This document shows positions 54,668 through 62,960 of a DNA stretch of 64,000 bases, in pieces (within the stretch, counting starts at the first letter, position 1; each line of letters begins with the position of its first letter). The DNA lies in contig NZ_VIGW01000003.1 of assembly GCF_007858435.1 (NCBI RefSeq), forward strand, positions 62,001-126,000, given 5' to 3'. This DNA is from Tsukamurella asaccharolytica. Its GTDB lineage: Bacteria > Actinomycetota > Actinomycetes > Mycobacteriales > Mycobacteriaceae. The position numbers were made by a program, and so were the translations under genes. The notes below the pieces were generated by a model. It was not told the DNA's origin, did no database searches, and saw only the letters and a list, made by a program, of their open reading frames with translations.

Positions 54668-55530
54668 GCGTCATGACGCGCACCGTTCCCGCCCTCGGCC
54701 CGCTCGGCCTGGGGTGGCGGCGCGAGATCGCTGGCGTCATCGCCGACCTGCGCCCGGGATTCTGCGAGGTCATCGCGGAATCGGTCGGCCTGCGGCGCGG
54801 CCGGGCAGTGCCGGACCCGTTGCTGCTGGCGCTCCGTGACCGAAGAGTGCCCGTGGTGCCGCACGGGGTCGCGCTCTCCCTGGGCGGGGTCGACGAGCTC
54901 GAGCCGGCACGGGTGCACCGTCTGGCGGCGTGCGCCGAGGCCTTCGACGCGCCCCTCGTCAGCGAGCACATCGCCTTCGTCCGCGCGGGCGGCGTCGAGG
55001 CCGGGCACCTGCTGCCCGTGCCCCGCACCCGCGAGGCGCTGGACGTGCTGGTGCGCAACATCGCCCGCACGCAGGATGCGCTGCCGGTGCCGCTCGCGGT
55101 GGAGAACATCGCGGCATTCCTGCGGTGGCCCGAGGAGGAGTACACCGAGGCGGAGTTCCTGACCGAGCTGCTGGAGCGCACCGGAGCCCTCCTCGTGCTG
55201 GACGTGGCGAACGTCTACGCGAACGCGCTCAACCGTGGCCGCGACCCGCACGACGAGCTGTCGCGGCTGCCCGTCGACCGGATCGCCTACAGTCACGTCG
55301 CCGGCGGCGCGGAGGGCGGCGGCCGGTACCACGACACGCACACCGATCCGGTGAATGCCGGAGTCCTGGCGCTGGTCACGGCCCTGCGGGGGCGCGCCGA
55401 CGTTCCGTTCATGCTGGAGCGCGACGGGCGTTACCCGCCCGCGGCGGAACTCTTCGACGAGCTCGACGCGATCGCCGCGGCGGCGCGGTGCGCGCCGATC
55501 ACCGAGCACGCGAGGGCGGCGTGGACATGA
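54664..55530 (+). CDS. DUF692 / MNIO family multinuclear iron oxidase
   Basis: A 288-residue TIM-barrel protein of the DUF692 family, now called MNIO (MbnB, TglH, ChrH type). Candidate iron ligands are all present: His67 (VPHGVALSLG), His102 (SEHIAF), Glu147 (AVENIAAF), Asp180 (VLDVANVYANALN), His211 (YSHVAGG), His223/His226 (YHDTHTDP) and Glu252 (MLERDG). Characterised members oxidatively rearrange cysteines in precursor peptides. The start at 54664 overlaps the upstream TGA (ATGA); an ATG at 54673 is an alternative. The obvious substrate is the Cys-rich tail encoded just upstream. It overlaps the small gene downstream by four bases. Confidence 0.9.
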   Translation: MSVMTRTVPALGPLGLGWRREIAGVIADLRPGFCEVIAESVGLRRGRAVPDPLLLALRDRRVPVVPHGVALSLGGVDELEPARVHRLAACAEAFDAPLVSEHIAFVRAGGVEAGHLLPVPRTREALDVLVRNIARTQDALPVPLAVENIAAFLRWPEEEYTEAEFLTELLERTGALLVLDVANVYANALNRGRDPHDELSRLPVDRIAYSHVAGGAEGGGRYHDTHTDPVNAGVLALVTALRGRADVPFMLERDGRYPPAAELFDELDAIAAAARCAPITEHARAAWT

Positions 55531-55712
55531 GCCTGCGGGAGCGCCAGGAGGCGCTGGTACGGGCCCTCGTCGCCGATGGCCCCGTGCCCGAGGGCTTCGA
55601 TCCGGACGAGGTCGCCGCCGCCGGCGCGGTGTGCCGGCACAAGCGGGACGCGCACGCGGCGCACGCACAACAGCACCGTCGACCGCGGTGGCTGCCGTGG
55701 CGGCGCGGCTGA
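55527..55712 (+). CDS. Small basic protein coupled to the MNIO gene
   Basis: A 61-residue protein: an N-terminal helix (MSLRERQEALVRALVADG), a PVPEGFDPDEVAAAGAVC linker with one cysteine, then a His/Arg-rich, Trp-containing tail (RPRWLPWRRG). Its ATG overlaps the MNIO stop by four bases. Many MNIO enzymes need a partner protein to bind the precursor; this may be a minimal partner. It also resembles, from memory and unverified, a short domain fused C-terminally to DUF692 proteins in streptomycetes. It converges on the SCO1664-family gene. Confidence 0.75.
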   Translation: MSLRERQEALVRALVADGPVPEGFDPDEVAAAGAVCRHKRDAHAAHAQQHRRPRWLPWRRG

Positions 55713-55728
55713 TCTGTTCAGCGGGAGG

Positions 55729-56505
55729 TCAGAAGGGCGGCCACGGGATCGGCCGGCTCGGGGTCGGCAGCGGCATCGCGCCGAGCTCGGTGAGGATCGC
55801 GGCCCGCGCGACGAGGGCCTCCTGCTCCTCGGCGGTCACGAGCCCGGCCAGGTCCGGCGGCGCGGAGCGGAAGGACTCGATGTCGGCGAGCAGCTCGTCG
55901 CCGACGGGCCGACCCGCCCACCCCCACAGCACCGTGCGGAGTTTCGGCGCGGCATGCAGGCAGATGCCGTGGTCCACGCCGCGGACGCGGCCGTCCGGGC
56001 CGGTGAGCACATGGCCGCCCTTGCGGTCGGCGTTGTTGATGAGCACGTCGAGCACCGCGAGGCGCCGCAGCCGCGGGTCGTCGGCGTGCGCGAGCGCGAC
56101 CTCGGCGATGCCGTCCGGCGCGTCCGCGTCCTCGACGTAGCCGGTGAAGACCGTGAGGTAGCCGTCGGGCACCCCGTCGAGCGGGAACAGGTCCACGAGC
56201 TCAGGGCTCTCATCCGGCTCGTCGATCCACCGCTGCACCATCCCCGGGCCGAGCGGGCCGTCGCGCAGCACCGTCTCGGGGATCAGACCCCAACCGAGTG
56301 CCTCCGAGACGCGGTACGACGCGACCTCGCGGCCCGCAAGTGTGCCGTCGGGGAAGTCCCACAGCGGGACCTCGCCGCGGACGGGCTTGTAGACCGCCCG
56401 CTCCCCCGTCTCGCCGAGCTCGCAGAGCAGGGTGGCGTTGGAGGCACTGGTGATCCGGCCGAGGATCGTCAGATCGGCGCTCTCGAGGTCCACCGCGACA
56501 TCCAC
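55729..56505 (-). CDS. SCO1664 family protein (PI3/4-kinase-like fold)
   Basis: A 258-residue protein of the SCO1664 family (Rv2133c in M. tuberculosis). Kinase-like features are visible: a lysine in RAVYKPVRGE, a catalytic-loop-like VLDVLINNADRKGGHVL and a metal-binding-like GVDHGICLH. Its role is not established; the conserved neighbours are a histidine phosphatase and DUF3090. The GTG start at 56505 directly follows the DUF3090 stop with no spacer, so the genes are co-translated. Confidence 0.88.
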   Translation of the reverse strand: MDVAVDLESADLTILGRITSASNATLLCELGETGERAVYKPVRGEVPLWDFPDGTLAGREVASYRVSEALGWGLIPETVLRDGPLGPGMVQRWIDEPDESPELVDLFPLDGVPDGYLTVFTGYVEDADAPDGIAEVALAHADDPRLRRLAVLDVLINNADRKGGHVLTGPDGRVRGVDHGICLHAAPKLRTVLWGWAGRPVGDELLADIESFRSAPPDLAGLVTAEEQEALVARAAILTELGAMPLPTPSRPIPWPPF

Positions 56506-57087
56506 CTACTCGCCCTCGGAGCCGAAGGCGCCGCCGCGCCGATAGCCGTTCAGACGCACGCACATGTGCCCGTCGGCGTCGAGGGGCTCCCCGCACAGCG
56601 GGCACGCCGGGCGACCCGCGCCGAGGACCTTCTCGGAACGGTTGGCGAACTCCCGCGCCGCGACGGGCGTGAGGAAGACGCGGACCGCGTCGGGCCCCTC
56701 CTCGGCGTCGTCGGCCAGCACCACCGACTCGTCGAGCTCCTGCTCGGTGATCGCGAGCAGCTCGATGACCACCGCCTTCGCCTCGGAGTCCCAGCCCAGG
56801 CCCATGGTGCCCACGCGGAACTCCGCATCGACGGGCATGACGAGCGGCTGCAGGTCGGTGACGGGCGTGTCGGCGTCCGGCATCGCGGTGCCGAAGCGAC
56901 GGGCCACCTCGTCGAGCAGGGCGGCGATGCGCTCGGCGAGCACTTCGACCTGCTGCTTCTCCAGGAGCACGGAGATGATGCGCGACTCGTGCACCGCCTG
57001 CAGGTAGAAGGCGCGATCGCCGGGTTGGCCGACGGTGCCCACGACGAACCTGTCGGGGGCGCGGAAAACATGGACGGAGCGGCTCAT
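56506..57087 (-). CDS. DUF3090 family protein
   Basis: About 193 residues. Conserved blocks are SVHVFRAPDRFVVGTVGQPG, FYLQAVHESRIISVLLEKQQ, and a C-terminal zinc-knuckle-like CPLCGEPLDADGHMC. Found as the middle gene of an actinobacterial operon with a phosphoglycerate-mutase-like phosphatase and an SCO1664 kinase-fold protein (Rv2135c-Rv2134c-Rv2133c). Function unknown. The ATG overlaps the upstream stop by four bases; a longer reading to 57441 belongs to another frame of the upstream gene. Confidence 0.92.
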   Translation of the reverse strand: MSRSVHVFRAPDRFVVGTVGQPGDRAFYLQAVHESRIISVLLEKQQVEVLAERIAALLDEVARRFGTAMPDADTPVTDLQPLVMPVDAEFRVGTMGLGWDSEAKAVVIELLAITEQELDESVVLADDAEEGPDAVRVFLTPVAAREFANRSEKVLGAGRPACPLCGEPLDADGHMCVRLNGYRRGGAFGSEGE

Positions 57088-57743
57088 GCCTCGCCTCCCA
57101 CAGTGGCCTCCTTGGCCGGGTGGTGGGGCAGCGTGACGCTGCCGGAGGAGTTCACGCACTGCACGAGCGGGCGCGCCGGGCCGTACGTCACGACCGATAC
57201 CGACGCCGGCGCCACGAACAACCGCTGAAACTGGTCGAGGTGCGTGCCGAGCGCGTCGGCGACGACGGCCTTGATGACGTCGCCGTGGCTGCAGGCGACC
57301 CACACGGCGCCGGGACCGTGCTGTGCGGTGAATCGCAGGTCCGCCTCGCGCACCGCTGCCACCGCACGGGCCTGGACGTCGGCGAGCCCCTCCCCGCCGG
57401 GGAAGACCGCCGCCGAGGGCTGCTGCTGCACGACCTTCCACAGCGGCTCCTGCAGCAGGTCCTTGATCGCCCGGCCGGTCCAGGATCCGTAGTCCACCTC
57501 CACGAGCCGATCGTCGACCTCGGGGGTGAGGCCGTGCGCTGCGGCGAGCGGCGCGAGGGTCTGCTCGCAGCGCAGCAACGGGGAGCGGACGGCGGCCACC
57601 AGGTCGACGCCGGCGAGGCGGCCGACGAGGTCGGCGGCCTGGGAGCGGCCGGCGTCGTCGAGCGCGACACCCTCGGCCCGGCCCGCGAGCACCCCGGAGG
57701 TGTTCGCGGTCGAGCGGCCGTGGCGCAGCAGGATCACGGTCAT
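57084..57743 (-). CDS. Histidine phosphatase (phosphoglycerate mutase-like, Rv2135c type)
   Basis: About 219 residues. The catalytic motif LLRHGRSTAN carries the phospho-accepting histidine, a Glu lies in VEVDYGSWTGR, and the second catalytic histidine is in VACSHGDVIKAV. Members act as phosphatases on small or peptide substrates. The ATG at 57743 is chosen over 57776 because it begins just before the motif and TAGACT lies seven bases upstream. First gene of the three-gene operon with DUF3090 and SCO1664. Confidence 0.92.
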   Translation of the reverse strand: MTVILLRHGRSTANTSGVLAGRAEGVALDDAGRSQAADLVGRLAGVDLVAAVRSPLLRCEQTLAPLAAAHGLTPEVDDRLVEVDYGSWTGRAIKDLLQEPLWKVVQQQPSAAVFPGGEGLADVQARAVAAVREADLRFTAQHGPGAVWVACSHGDVIKAVVADALGTHLDQFQRLFVAPASVSVVTYGPARPLVQCVNSSGSVTLPHHPAKEATVGGEA

Positions 57744-57750
57744 GTCCTCG

Positions 57751-57756
57751 AGTCTA
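57751..57756 (-). promoter_or_regulatory. Leaderless -10 box for the phosphatase-DUF3090-SCO1664 operon
   Basis: TAGACT, then seven bases, then the ATG at 57743. A GAGGA also overlaps the spacer, so a very short leader is the alternative. Confidence 0.45.
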
Positions 57757-57805
57757 TGCGTGCGGGACGTCCGCACCGGCTCGCTGATCGCTCAGGGCAT
57801 AACTG

Positions 57806-58702
57806 CTACACCGCCCCGACGGACGGCACGAGCGCCGAGGCTGCGGCGACGGCGGAGGCGGAGGCGGGGAGCAACGGGAGCCGCACCGCGGGCGTGGCGA
57901 TCCGCCCCTGAGCGGCGAGGACGCCCTTGATCACCGTGGGATTGGGCTCGGCGAACAGCGCGGCGGAGAGGTCACAGAGCGCGCCTCCGATGACGCGGGC
58001 CTGCTCGATCCGGTGCTCGCGCCACGCCGCGAGCAGCCGGGCGAACTCCCCTGCGGCGACGTTCGCGGTGGCGGAGATCGCGCCGTGCCCGCCCAGGGCC
58101 AGCACCGCGCCGACGAAGGGGTCGTCGCCAGCGAGGACCGAGACGGCGCCCGGACTCGCCGTGGTGAGTGCGGCGAGCAGCCGCACCGTCGTCTCCGTGA
58201 CGCCGCCCGCGGCGTGCTTGAACCCACCCACCCCGTCGATCGCGGCGAGCTCGAGGAGCGTCTCGAGCGAGAGCGTGCGGCCCGTGCGCTGGGGCACGTC
58301 GTAGACGATCAGTGGCACGGGGCTCGCGGCCACGACCCGGCGGTAGTGCTCGATCACCCCCGCCTCGGAGGGCCGGGTGTAGTACGGCACCACGACCAGG
58401 GCGAAATCGGCCCGCGAATCGATGCGCCCGAACGCGGCCGCGGTGTCCGCGGTCGCATTGCTGCCCGCGCCCACCGTGAAGACGGCGCGGTGCTCGGCGC
58501 AGACGCCTCCGATCCGGTCGGTCACCGCGGCCCGCTCGGCGGGCGTCAGGGTCGCGGGTTCGCCGGTGGTGCCGAGCGCGACGAGGCCGTCGGCACCGTC
58601 GGCGAGGCTCTCGTGCGCGAGGCGCTCGAGCGAGGCGAGGTCGACGGTGCCGTCGGCTGCGAAGGGCGTGACGAGCGGGACGTGGAGGCCGGTGAGCTGC
58701 AT
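57806..58702 (-). CDS. Dihydrodipicolinate synthase / N-acetylneuraminate lyase family protein
   Basis: About 298 residues, a (beta/alpha)8 class I aldolase. Family features are LVALGTTGEPATLTPAERAA, the tyrosine in IVYDVPQRTGRTLS and the Schiff-base lysine in GVGGFKHAAGGVTETT. The active site looks complete for a DHDPS-type enzyme, but housekeeping dapA is normally near dapB, so this may be a catabolic aldolase or a second dapA. The ATG at 58702 avoids an Arg-rich extension that would overlap the divergent LysR gene. Confidence 0.85.
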   Translation of the reverse strand: MQLTGLHVPLVTPFAADGTVDLASLERLAHESLADGADGLVALGTTGEPATLTPAERAAVTDRIGGVCAEHRAVFTVGAGSNATADTAAAFGRIDSRADFALVVVPYYTRPSEAGVIEHYRRVVAASPVPLIVYDVPQRTGRTLSLETLLELAAIDGVGGFKHAAGGVTETTVRLLAALTTASPGAVSVLAGDDPFVGAVLALGGHGAISATANVAAGEFARLLAAWREHRIEQARVIGGALCDLSAALFAEPNPTVIKGVLAAQGRIATPAVRLPLLPASASAVAAASALVPSVGAV

Positions 58703-58760
58703 GGTCTCAGGTTCCGGCACGGTGAGCGGTAGGTCCAGCGCGAGAATGCGATGTCGAGCG

Positions 58761-58766
58761 TAAGCT
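58761..58766 (+). promoter_or_regulatory. Leaderless -10 box for the LysR gene
   Basis: TAAGCT, then six bases, then the ATG at 58773. An overlapping inverted repeat AAGC-TGC-GCTT (58762-58772) could serve autoregulation. Confidence 0.5.
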
Positions 58767-58772
58767 GCGCTT

Positions 58773-59636
58773 ATGCTCGATGTGCATCGCCTGCGCCTCC
58801 TGCGGGAGCTCTCGCTGCGGGGCACGATCGCCGCCGTCGCGCAGGCGCTCGATTACACGCCGTCGGCCGTGTCGCAGCAGCTCGCGACGCTCGAGAAGGA
58901 GGCCGGGCGGCCACTGCTCGAACGCACCGGCCGCAGCGTCCGCCTCACCGAGGCGGGCCGGATCCTGGTCGGCCACGCCGACGCGGTGCTCGAACGCCTC
59001 GAGCGTGCCCGCGCCGACCTCGACGCCCTCGGCGCCGAGGTCGCCGGGGAGCTGCGGATCGGGGCCTTCGGATCCGCCATGCGCACCGTGATCACCCCGG
59101 CGCTCCTGCGGCTCTCGCGCGACCATCCGCTCCTGCGCGTACGCGTGACCGAGATCGACCCCGCGACCGCGCCCGAGCAGCTGCGCTCACGCCAGCTCGA
59201 TGTCGCGCTGATCCAGCGCTACGACTGCCTCCCGGAGCGGGACGAGCCCGCGCTCGACACCGAACCGCTCTTCGACGAGGCCGTCCACCTCGCGACCCGC
59301 CGCGACCGGCCGCGCGCGCTCGCCGCCTGCGCGCAGGAGAGCTGGATCTCCGGCACCATCGGCACGCTGTGCGACGACGCCACGGTGCGGACCTGCGAGA
59401 ACGCCGGCTTCACGCCGCGCGTGCGGCACCGCACGGATGACTTCGCCGCCGTCCTTGCCCTCGTGGAGGCCGGGCAGGGAGTGGCCGTGATCCCCGACCT
59501 GGCCGCGGTCGACCTACCAGAGAACGTGCTGCTCACTCCACTCGACGTGGTGCGGCACACCGCGCTGGCCTACCGGAGCGGCGCGGCCGACGACCCCCTC
59601 ATCGGGGCGGCGCGGGCGGCACTCAGGTCGCGCTGA
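58773..59636 (+). CDS. LysR family transcriptional regulator
   Basis: A 287-residue LysR-type regulator. The winged HTH covers residues 1-60 ([37 protein letters not shown]), then a linker helix and a periplasmic-binding-like effector domain from about 88 ([20 protein letters not shown]). It is divergent from the DHDPS-family gene with 70 bases between starts, the usual LysR arrangement, so it probably controls that gene in response to its substrate. Its last 14 bases overlap the convergent uppP gene. Confidence 0.9.
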   Translation: MLDVHRLRLLRELSLRGTIAAVAQALDYTPSAVSQQLATLEKEAGRPLLERTGRSVRLTEAGRILVGHADAVLERLERARADLDALGAEVAGELRIGAFGSAMRTVITPALLRLSRDHPLLRVRVTEIDPATAPEQLRSRQLDVALIQRYDCLPERDEPALDTEPLFDEAVHLATRRDRPRALAACAQESWISGTIGTLCDDATVRTCENAGFTPRVRHRTDDFAAVLALVEAGQGVAVIPDLAAVDLPENVLLTPLDVVRHTALAYRSGAADDPLIGAARAALRSR

Positions 59637-60474
59637 TCACCCCGCCCCACAGCAGCCCGAGCACCAGGAAGCCGACCACGATGCGGTAGCCGACGAACCA
59701 ATTGAGCGAATGCTTGGCCACGAAGCTCAGCAGCCAGGCGATCGCCGCGTAGCCCACGACGAAAGCGATCACGGTCGCCACGAGCAGCTGCGGCCCCGAG
59801 GCGTGCAGGCCCTCACCCGCCGGCGCGAACGCGTCCGGAAGGCTGAACAGGCCCGACGCCGTGACCGCGGGGATCGCCAACAGGAAGGAGAAGCGCACAG
59901 CCGCCTCGCGCGTGAGGCCCAGGAACAGGCCGGCACTCGAGGTGGCGCCGGAGCGGGAGACGCCGGGAATGAGGGCGAGGCACTGCGCCAGGCCCATGAG
60001 GATGCCATCGCGCGCCGTCACCTGCTCCAGGGAGCGCTGCCGGTTCGCGTAGACCTTGGAGCTCACGTACTCCGCGGCGAAGATGACGATCGAGAAGACG
60101 ATCAGCATGGTCGCGACCAGGTACAGGTTGCGGGCGGCCGTACGGATCTCGTCCTTAAACAGGTATCCCAGCACGCCGATCGGGATGGTGCCGATGATCA
60201 CATACCAGCCGATGCGGTAGTCCACGCCGCGCTGAGCCTGGTCGAACAGCCCCCGGAACCACGCGATGACGATCCGATAGATGTCCTTGGCGAAGTAGAT
60301 CAGCACCGCCAGCTCGGTGCCGAGTTGGGTGACCGCGGTGAACGAGGCCCCCGCATCGTCGCCGAACCAGAGCTCCGAGACGATCCGAAGGTGCCCCGAG
60401 GACGAGACGGGGAGGAACTCCGTCAACCCCTGCACCAAGCCCAGCACGATCGCCTGCAACCACGTCATGTCCAC
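59623..60474 (-). CDS. uppP: Undecaprenyl-diphosphatase UppP (BacA)
   Basis: A 283-residue polytopic membrane enzyme that recycles undecaprenyl or decaprenyl diphosphate for cell-wall synthesis and gives bacitracin tolerance. The two signature motifs are [13 protein letters not shown] (Glu, Ser and His) and [16 protein letters not shown]. Eight helices are expected. The start is a GTG at 60474 (MDMTWLQAI), with TAGCCT six bases upstream. Gene neighbours match Rv2136c. Confidence 0.95.
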   Translation of the reverse strand: MDMTWLQAIVLGLVQGLTEFLPVSSSGHLRIVSELWFGDDAGASFTAVTQLGTELAVLIYFAKDIYRIVIAWFRGLFDQAQRGVDYRIGWYVIIGTIPIGVLGYLFKDEIRTAARNLYLVATMLIVFSIVIFAAEYVSSKVYANRQRSLEQVTARDGILMGLAQCLALIPGVSRSGATSSAGLFLGLTREAAVRFSFLLAIPAVTASGLFSLPDAFAPAGEGLHASGPQLLVATVIAFVVGYAAIAWLLSFVAKHSLNWFVGYRIVVGFLVLGLLWGGVISAT

Positions 60475-60480
60475 CCGGGC

Positions 60481-60486
60481 AGGCTA
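60481..60486 (-). promoter_or_regulatory. Leaderless -10 box for uppP
   Basis: TAGCCT, then six bases, then the GTG at 60474. Confidence 0.45.
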
Positions 60487-60515
60487 CCGGCCGGAGCCGG
60501 AGTGGGCCCGGGCGG

Positions 60516-60521
60516 TAGTTT
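60516..60521 (+). promoter_or_regulatory. Probable -10 box for lppL
   Basis: TAGTTT, then nine bases, then the ATG at 60531. The spacing is slightly long for leaderless initiation, but no Shine-Dalgarno is present. Confidence 0.35.
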
Positions 60522-60530
60522 CGAAGCATC

Positions 60531-61550
60531 ATGACCCGCACCTTCGCCACCCGGACCGCCGCCCTCGCGGTCGTCGCAGCAGTCGCCCTCACCGCCTGTT
60601 CCACGACGCCCGCACGGGAGGACCGCCCGACGATCGTCCCGGCTCAGCCGGCGGTCGCGCCGGAGCCCGCCACCTCCCCGGCCGGTGCCGTCGTGCCCTC
60701 CGCCGCGGGCGAGGGCCTCGCCTTCGACCCGGTCGGTCGACGGCTCGCGGCGCTGTCCGGCTCCGAAGTGGTGCTGTACTCGGTCGACGGTGGACTCAAG
60801 GAGGTCGCCCGGTCGTCGTTCTCCGCGCGCGCGAGCCAGGTCGTCCCGAACCGCGACGGCGGATTCCTCGTCGCGGCCGGGAAACAGGTCGTGGTACTCC
60901 CTCGGGACGCCGGCGCCGACGGCTCCGTGACGGTCGGACGCACGACCTTCGACGTCGACGGTGACGTCCTCACCGCGGCGCCGTACGGCGCCGACGGGAT
61001 CTCCGTGCTGGCCGGCACGTCCGACGGGCGGATCATCGGGCTCGGGGAGTCATCGGCACCGAGGACGATCACCGGCCCCGTCGAGGCGAGCCGGATCCTC
61101 GTGCACGGCGACGACGTGGCCGTGGTCGACCGGCTGCAGTCGTCGGTCGCCGAGGTCGACGTGGCGGGTGGCAAGCTCGGTAAGGGCCTGCGCGTCGGCC
61201 GCGGCGTCACCAACGCCGCCGTCGACCCGTACGGTCGACTGTTCGCGGTCGACACCGGCAAGAACCAGGTGATCGGCTACACCGTCGCGCCGCTGATGGC
61301 GAAGTTCCAGTACCCGGAGAAGGGCTCGCCCTGGGCGGTCGGCTACGACGAGACCGACAAGCTGATGTGGGTGACCCGCACCGCGACGAACGAGGTGGTC
61401 GGCTATGCGCTGAACACCGGCATCCCGGAGCAGCGCAAGCTGTACCCCACCGTCCGTCAGCCCAACGCGATCGCGGTGGACGCGAAGACCGGGACCCTCT
61501 ACGTGCAGTCGGCGACGGGTGCCGGCATCCAGGCGATCCCGACGCGATAG
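60531..61550 (+). CDS. lppL: LppL-like beta-propeller lipoprotein
   Basis: A 339-residue secreted lipoprotein. The signal peptide ends in the lipobox LTAC (Cys23), followed by a Pro/Ala-rich linker and repeated short beta units (SAAGEGLAFDPVGRRLAAL, GGKLGKGLRVGRGVTNAAVD, DETDKLMWVTRTATNEVVGY), indicating a beta-propeller. Probably a surface binding protein; ligand unknown. It is upstream of a DUF5703 gene and pyrD, as lppL (Rv2138) precedes pyrD (Rv2139) in M. tuberculosis. Confidence 0.85.
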   Translation: MTRTFATRTAALAVVAAVALTACSTTPAREDRPTIVPAQPAVAPEPATSPAGAVVPSAAGEGLAFDPVGRRLAALSGSEVVLYSVDGGLKEVARSSFSARASQVVPNRDGGFLVAAGKQVVVLPRDAGADGSVTVGRTTFDVDGDVLTAAPYGADGISVLAGTSDGRIIGLGESSAPRTITGPVEASRILVHGDDVAVVDRLQSSVAEVDVAGGKLGKGLRVGRGVTNAAVDPYGRLFAVDTGKNQVIGYTVAPLMAKFQYPEKGSPWAVGYDETDKLMWVTRTATNEVVGYALNTGIPEQRKLYPTVRQPNAIAVDAKTGTLYVQSATGAGIQAIPTR

Positions 61551-61560
61551 GGAACGGACA

Positions 61561-61800
61561 TTGACCAGCGGCACGCGGAGCGCCCCCGACGAGGACGAGT
61601 ACGATTTCCTGCCGTTGCGATTGCCGCGGGAGGTCTCCCGGGTGACCGCAGCGATGCGGCTGACCATCGAGGCCGAGTTCGGCGGGTGGGAACTGTCCCG
61701 CGTGCGGCTGTACACCGACGGTTCGCGGCGGGTCCTGCTCCGCCGCAAACGCACGAAAACGTCCGGCATGCTGCCGCCGGACGCCACGAAGGGGTTGTGA
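61561..61800 (+). CDS. DUF5703 family small protein
   Basis: About 79 residues. It matches the DUF5703 pattern: an N-terminal [16 protein letters not shown], an [18 protein letters not shown] core and a basic RRVLLRRKR end. Function unknown. The start is probably a TTG at 61561, ten bases after the lppL stop, with a weak GGGAACGG site; an in-frame ATG at 61519 lies inside lppL. Its stop overlaps an in-frame GTG of pyrD (GTGA), so the three genes form an operon. Confidence 0.75.
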   Translation: MTSGTRSAPDEDEYDFLPLRLPREVSRVTAAMRLTIEAEFGGWELSRVRLYTDGSRRVLLRRKRTKTSGMLPPDATKGL

Positions 61801-61805
61801 GCACC

Positions 61806-62900
61806 ATGTCGGCGATATCTCAGGCGATCTACCGGTCGCTCCTGAACGTGCTGTTCCTCGTCTCCCCCGAGCGGATCCACCACCTCGTCTTCGGCCTGAT
61901 CCGGGGAACGACCGCCATCCCCCCGGTCCGGGCCGGTATTCGGCAGGGCCTCGCGGTCCGCGATCCGATCCTCGAGCAGACCGTCTTCGGCGTCCGCTTC
62001 CCCGCGCCCGTCGGCCTGGCCGCCGGCTTCGACAAGAACGCGCGCGCGGCCAACGGGTGGGGCGCGCTGGGCTTCGGCTTCGCCGAGATCGGTACGGTGA
62101 CCGCCCACGCGCAGCCCGGCAATCCCGCGCCGCGCCTGTTCCGGCTCCCCGCCGACCACGCCCTGATCAACCGGATGGGCTTCAACAACTACGGCGCCGG
62201 CGCCGCCGCCAACGAGCTGCGCAAACGCGACGCCGGCCCCACCGCGGTGCCGATCGGCGCCAACATCGGCAAGACGAAGGTCACCCCGCTCGAGGGCGCC
62301 GCCGACGACTACCGGGTCAGCGCCATGCTGCTCGGTCCCCTCGCCGATTTCATCGTCGTCAACGTCTCGTCGCCCAACACCCCCGGGCTGCGCGACCTGC
62401 AGGCGACCGAGTCGCTGCGTCCGCTCCTGCAGGCGGTCCTCGACACCGTGACGGTCCCGGTGCTGGTGAAGATCGCCCCGGACCTCGCCGACGAGGACAT
62501 CGACGCCGTCGCCGACCTGGCGGTGGAGCTGGGCCTCGCCGGCATCGTCGCGACCAACACCACGATCAGCCGCGCAGGCCTGTCCACGCCGGACGCCGAG
62601 GTCGAAGCCATCGGCGCGGGCGGCCTGTCCGGGCGCCCCGTCCGGGCGCGCTCGCTGCAGGTGCTGCGTCGCCTCGCCGCCCGCGTCGGCGACGACCTGG
62701 TGCTGATCTCCGTGGGCGGTATCGAGACCGTCGACGACGTCTACGAGCGCATCCGCGCGGGCGCGTCGCTGGTGCAGGTGTACACCCAGTTCATCTACGG
62801 CGGGCCGACGTGGACCCGTTCCGTGCACAAGGAGCTCGCGGCGCGGCTGCGCGCCGACGGCTTCGCGTCGATCGCGGACGCCGTGGGCGTCGACCGCTGA
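61806..62900 (+). CDS. pyrD: Quinone-dependent dihydroorotate dehydrogenase PyrD (class 2)
   Basis: About 364 residues; oxidises dihydroorotate to orotate in pyrimidine synthesis and passes electrons to membrane quinones. The N-terminal amphipathic region ([19 protein letters not shown]) marks class 2. FMN and substrate motifs are [15 protein letters not shown] and [14 protein letters not shown], whose serine is the catalytic base. Two starts are possible: the ATG at 61806, or a GTG at 61797 that overlaps the DUF5703 stop. A strong hairpin follows the stop. Confidence 0.95.
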   Translation: MSAISQAIYRSLLNVLFLVSPERIHHLVFGLIRGTTAIPPVRAGIRQGLAVRDPILEQTVFGVRFPAPVGLAAGFDKNARAANGWGALGFGFAEIGTVTAHAQPGNPAPRLFRLPADHALINRMGFNNYGAGAAANELRKRDAGPTAVPIGANIGKTKVTPLEGAADDYRVSAMLLGPLADFIVVNVSSPNTPGLRDLQATESLRPLLQAVLDTVTVPVLVKIAPDLADEDIDAVADLAVELGLAGIVATNTTISRAGLSTPDAEVEAIGAGGLSGRPVRARSLQVLRRLAARVGDDLVLISVGGIETVDDVYERIRAGASLVQVYTQFIYGGPTWTRSVHKELAARLRADGFASIADAVGVDR

Positions 62901-62916
62901 GGCCCGGACCGTACGA

Positions 62917-62952
62917 CGAAGGCCGCGCCCGGAGTTCCGGGCGCGGCCTTCG
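62917..62952. terminator. Bidirectional terminator between pyrD and the PEBP gene
   Basis: CGAAGGCCGCGCCCGGA (62917-62933) is exactly complementary to 62936-62952, a 17-bp GC-rich stem with a minimal loop. Each side ends in GAA or TTC, giving only a weak T-run. It lies between two convergent genes and serves both. Confidence 0.8.
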
Positions 62953-62960
62953 CAGGTCGA

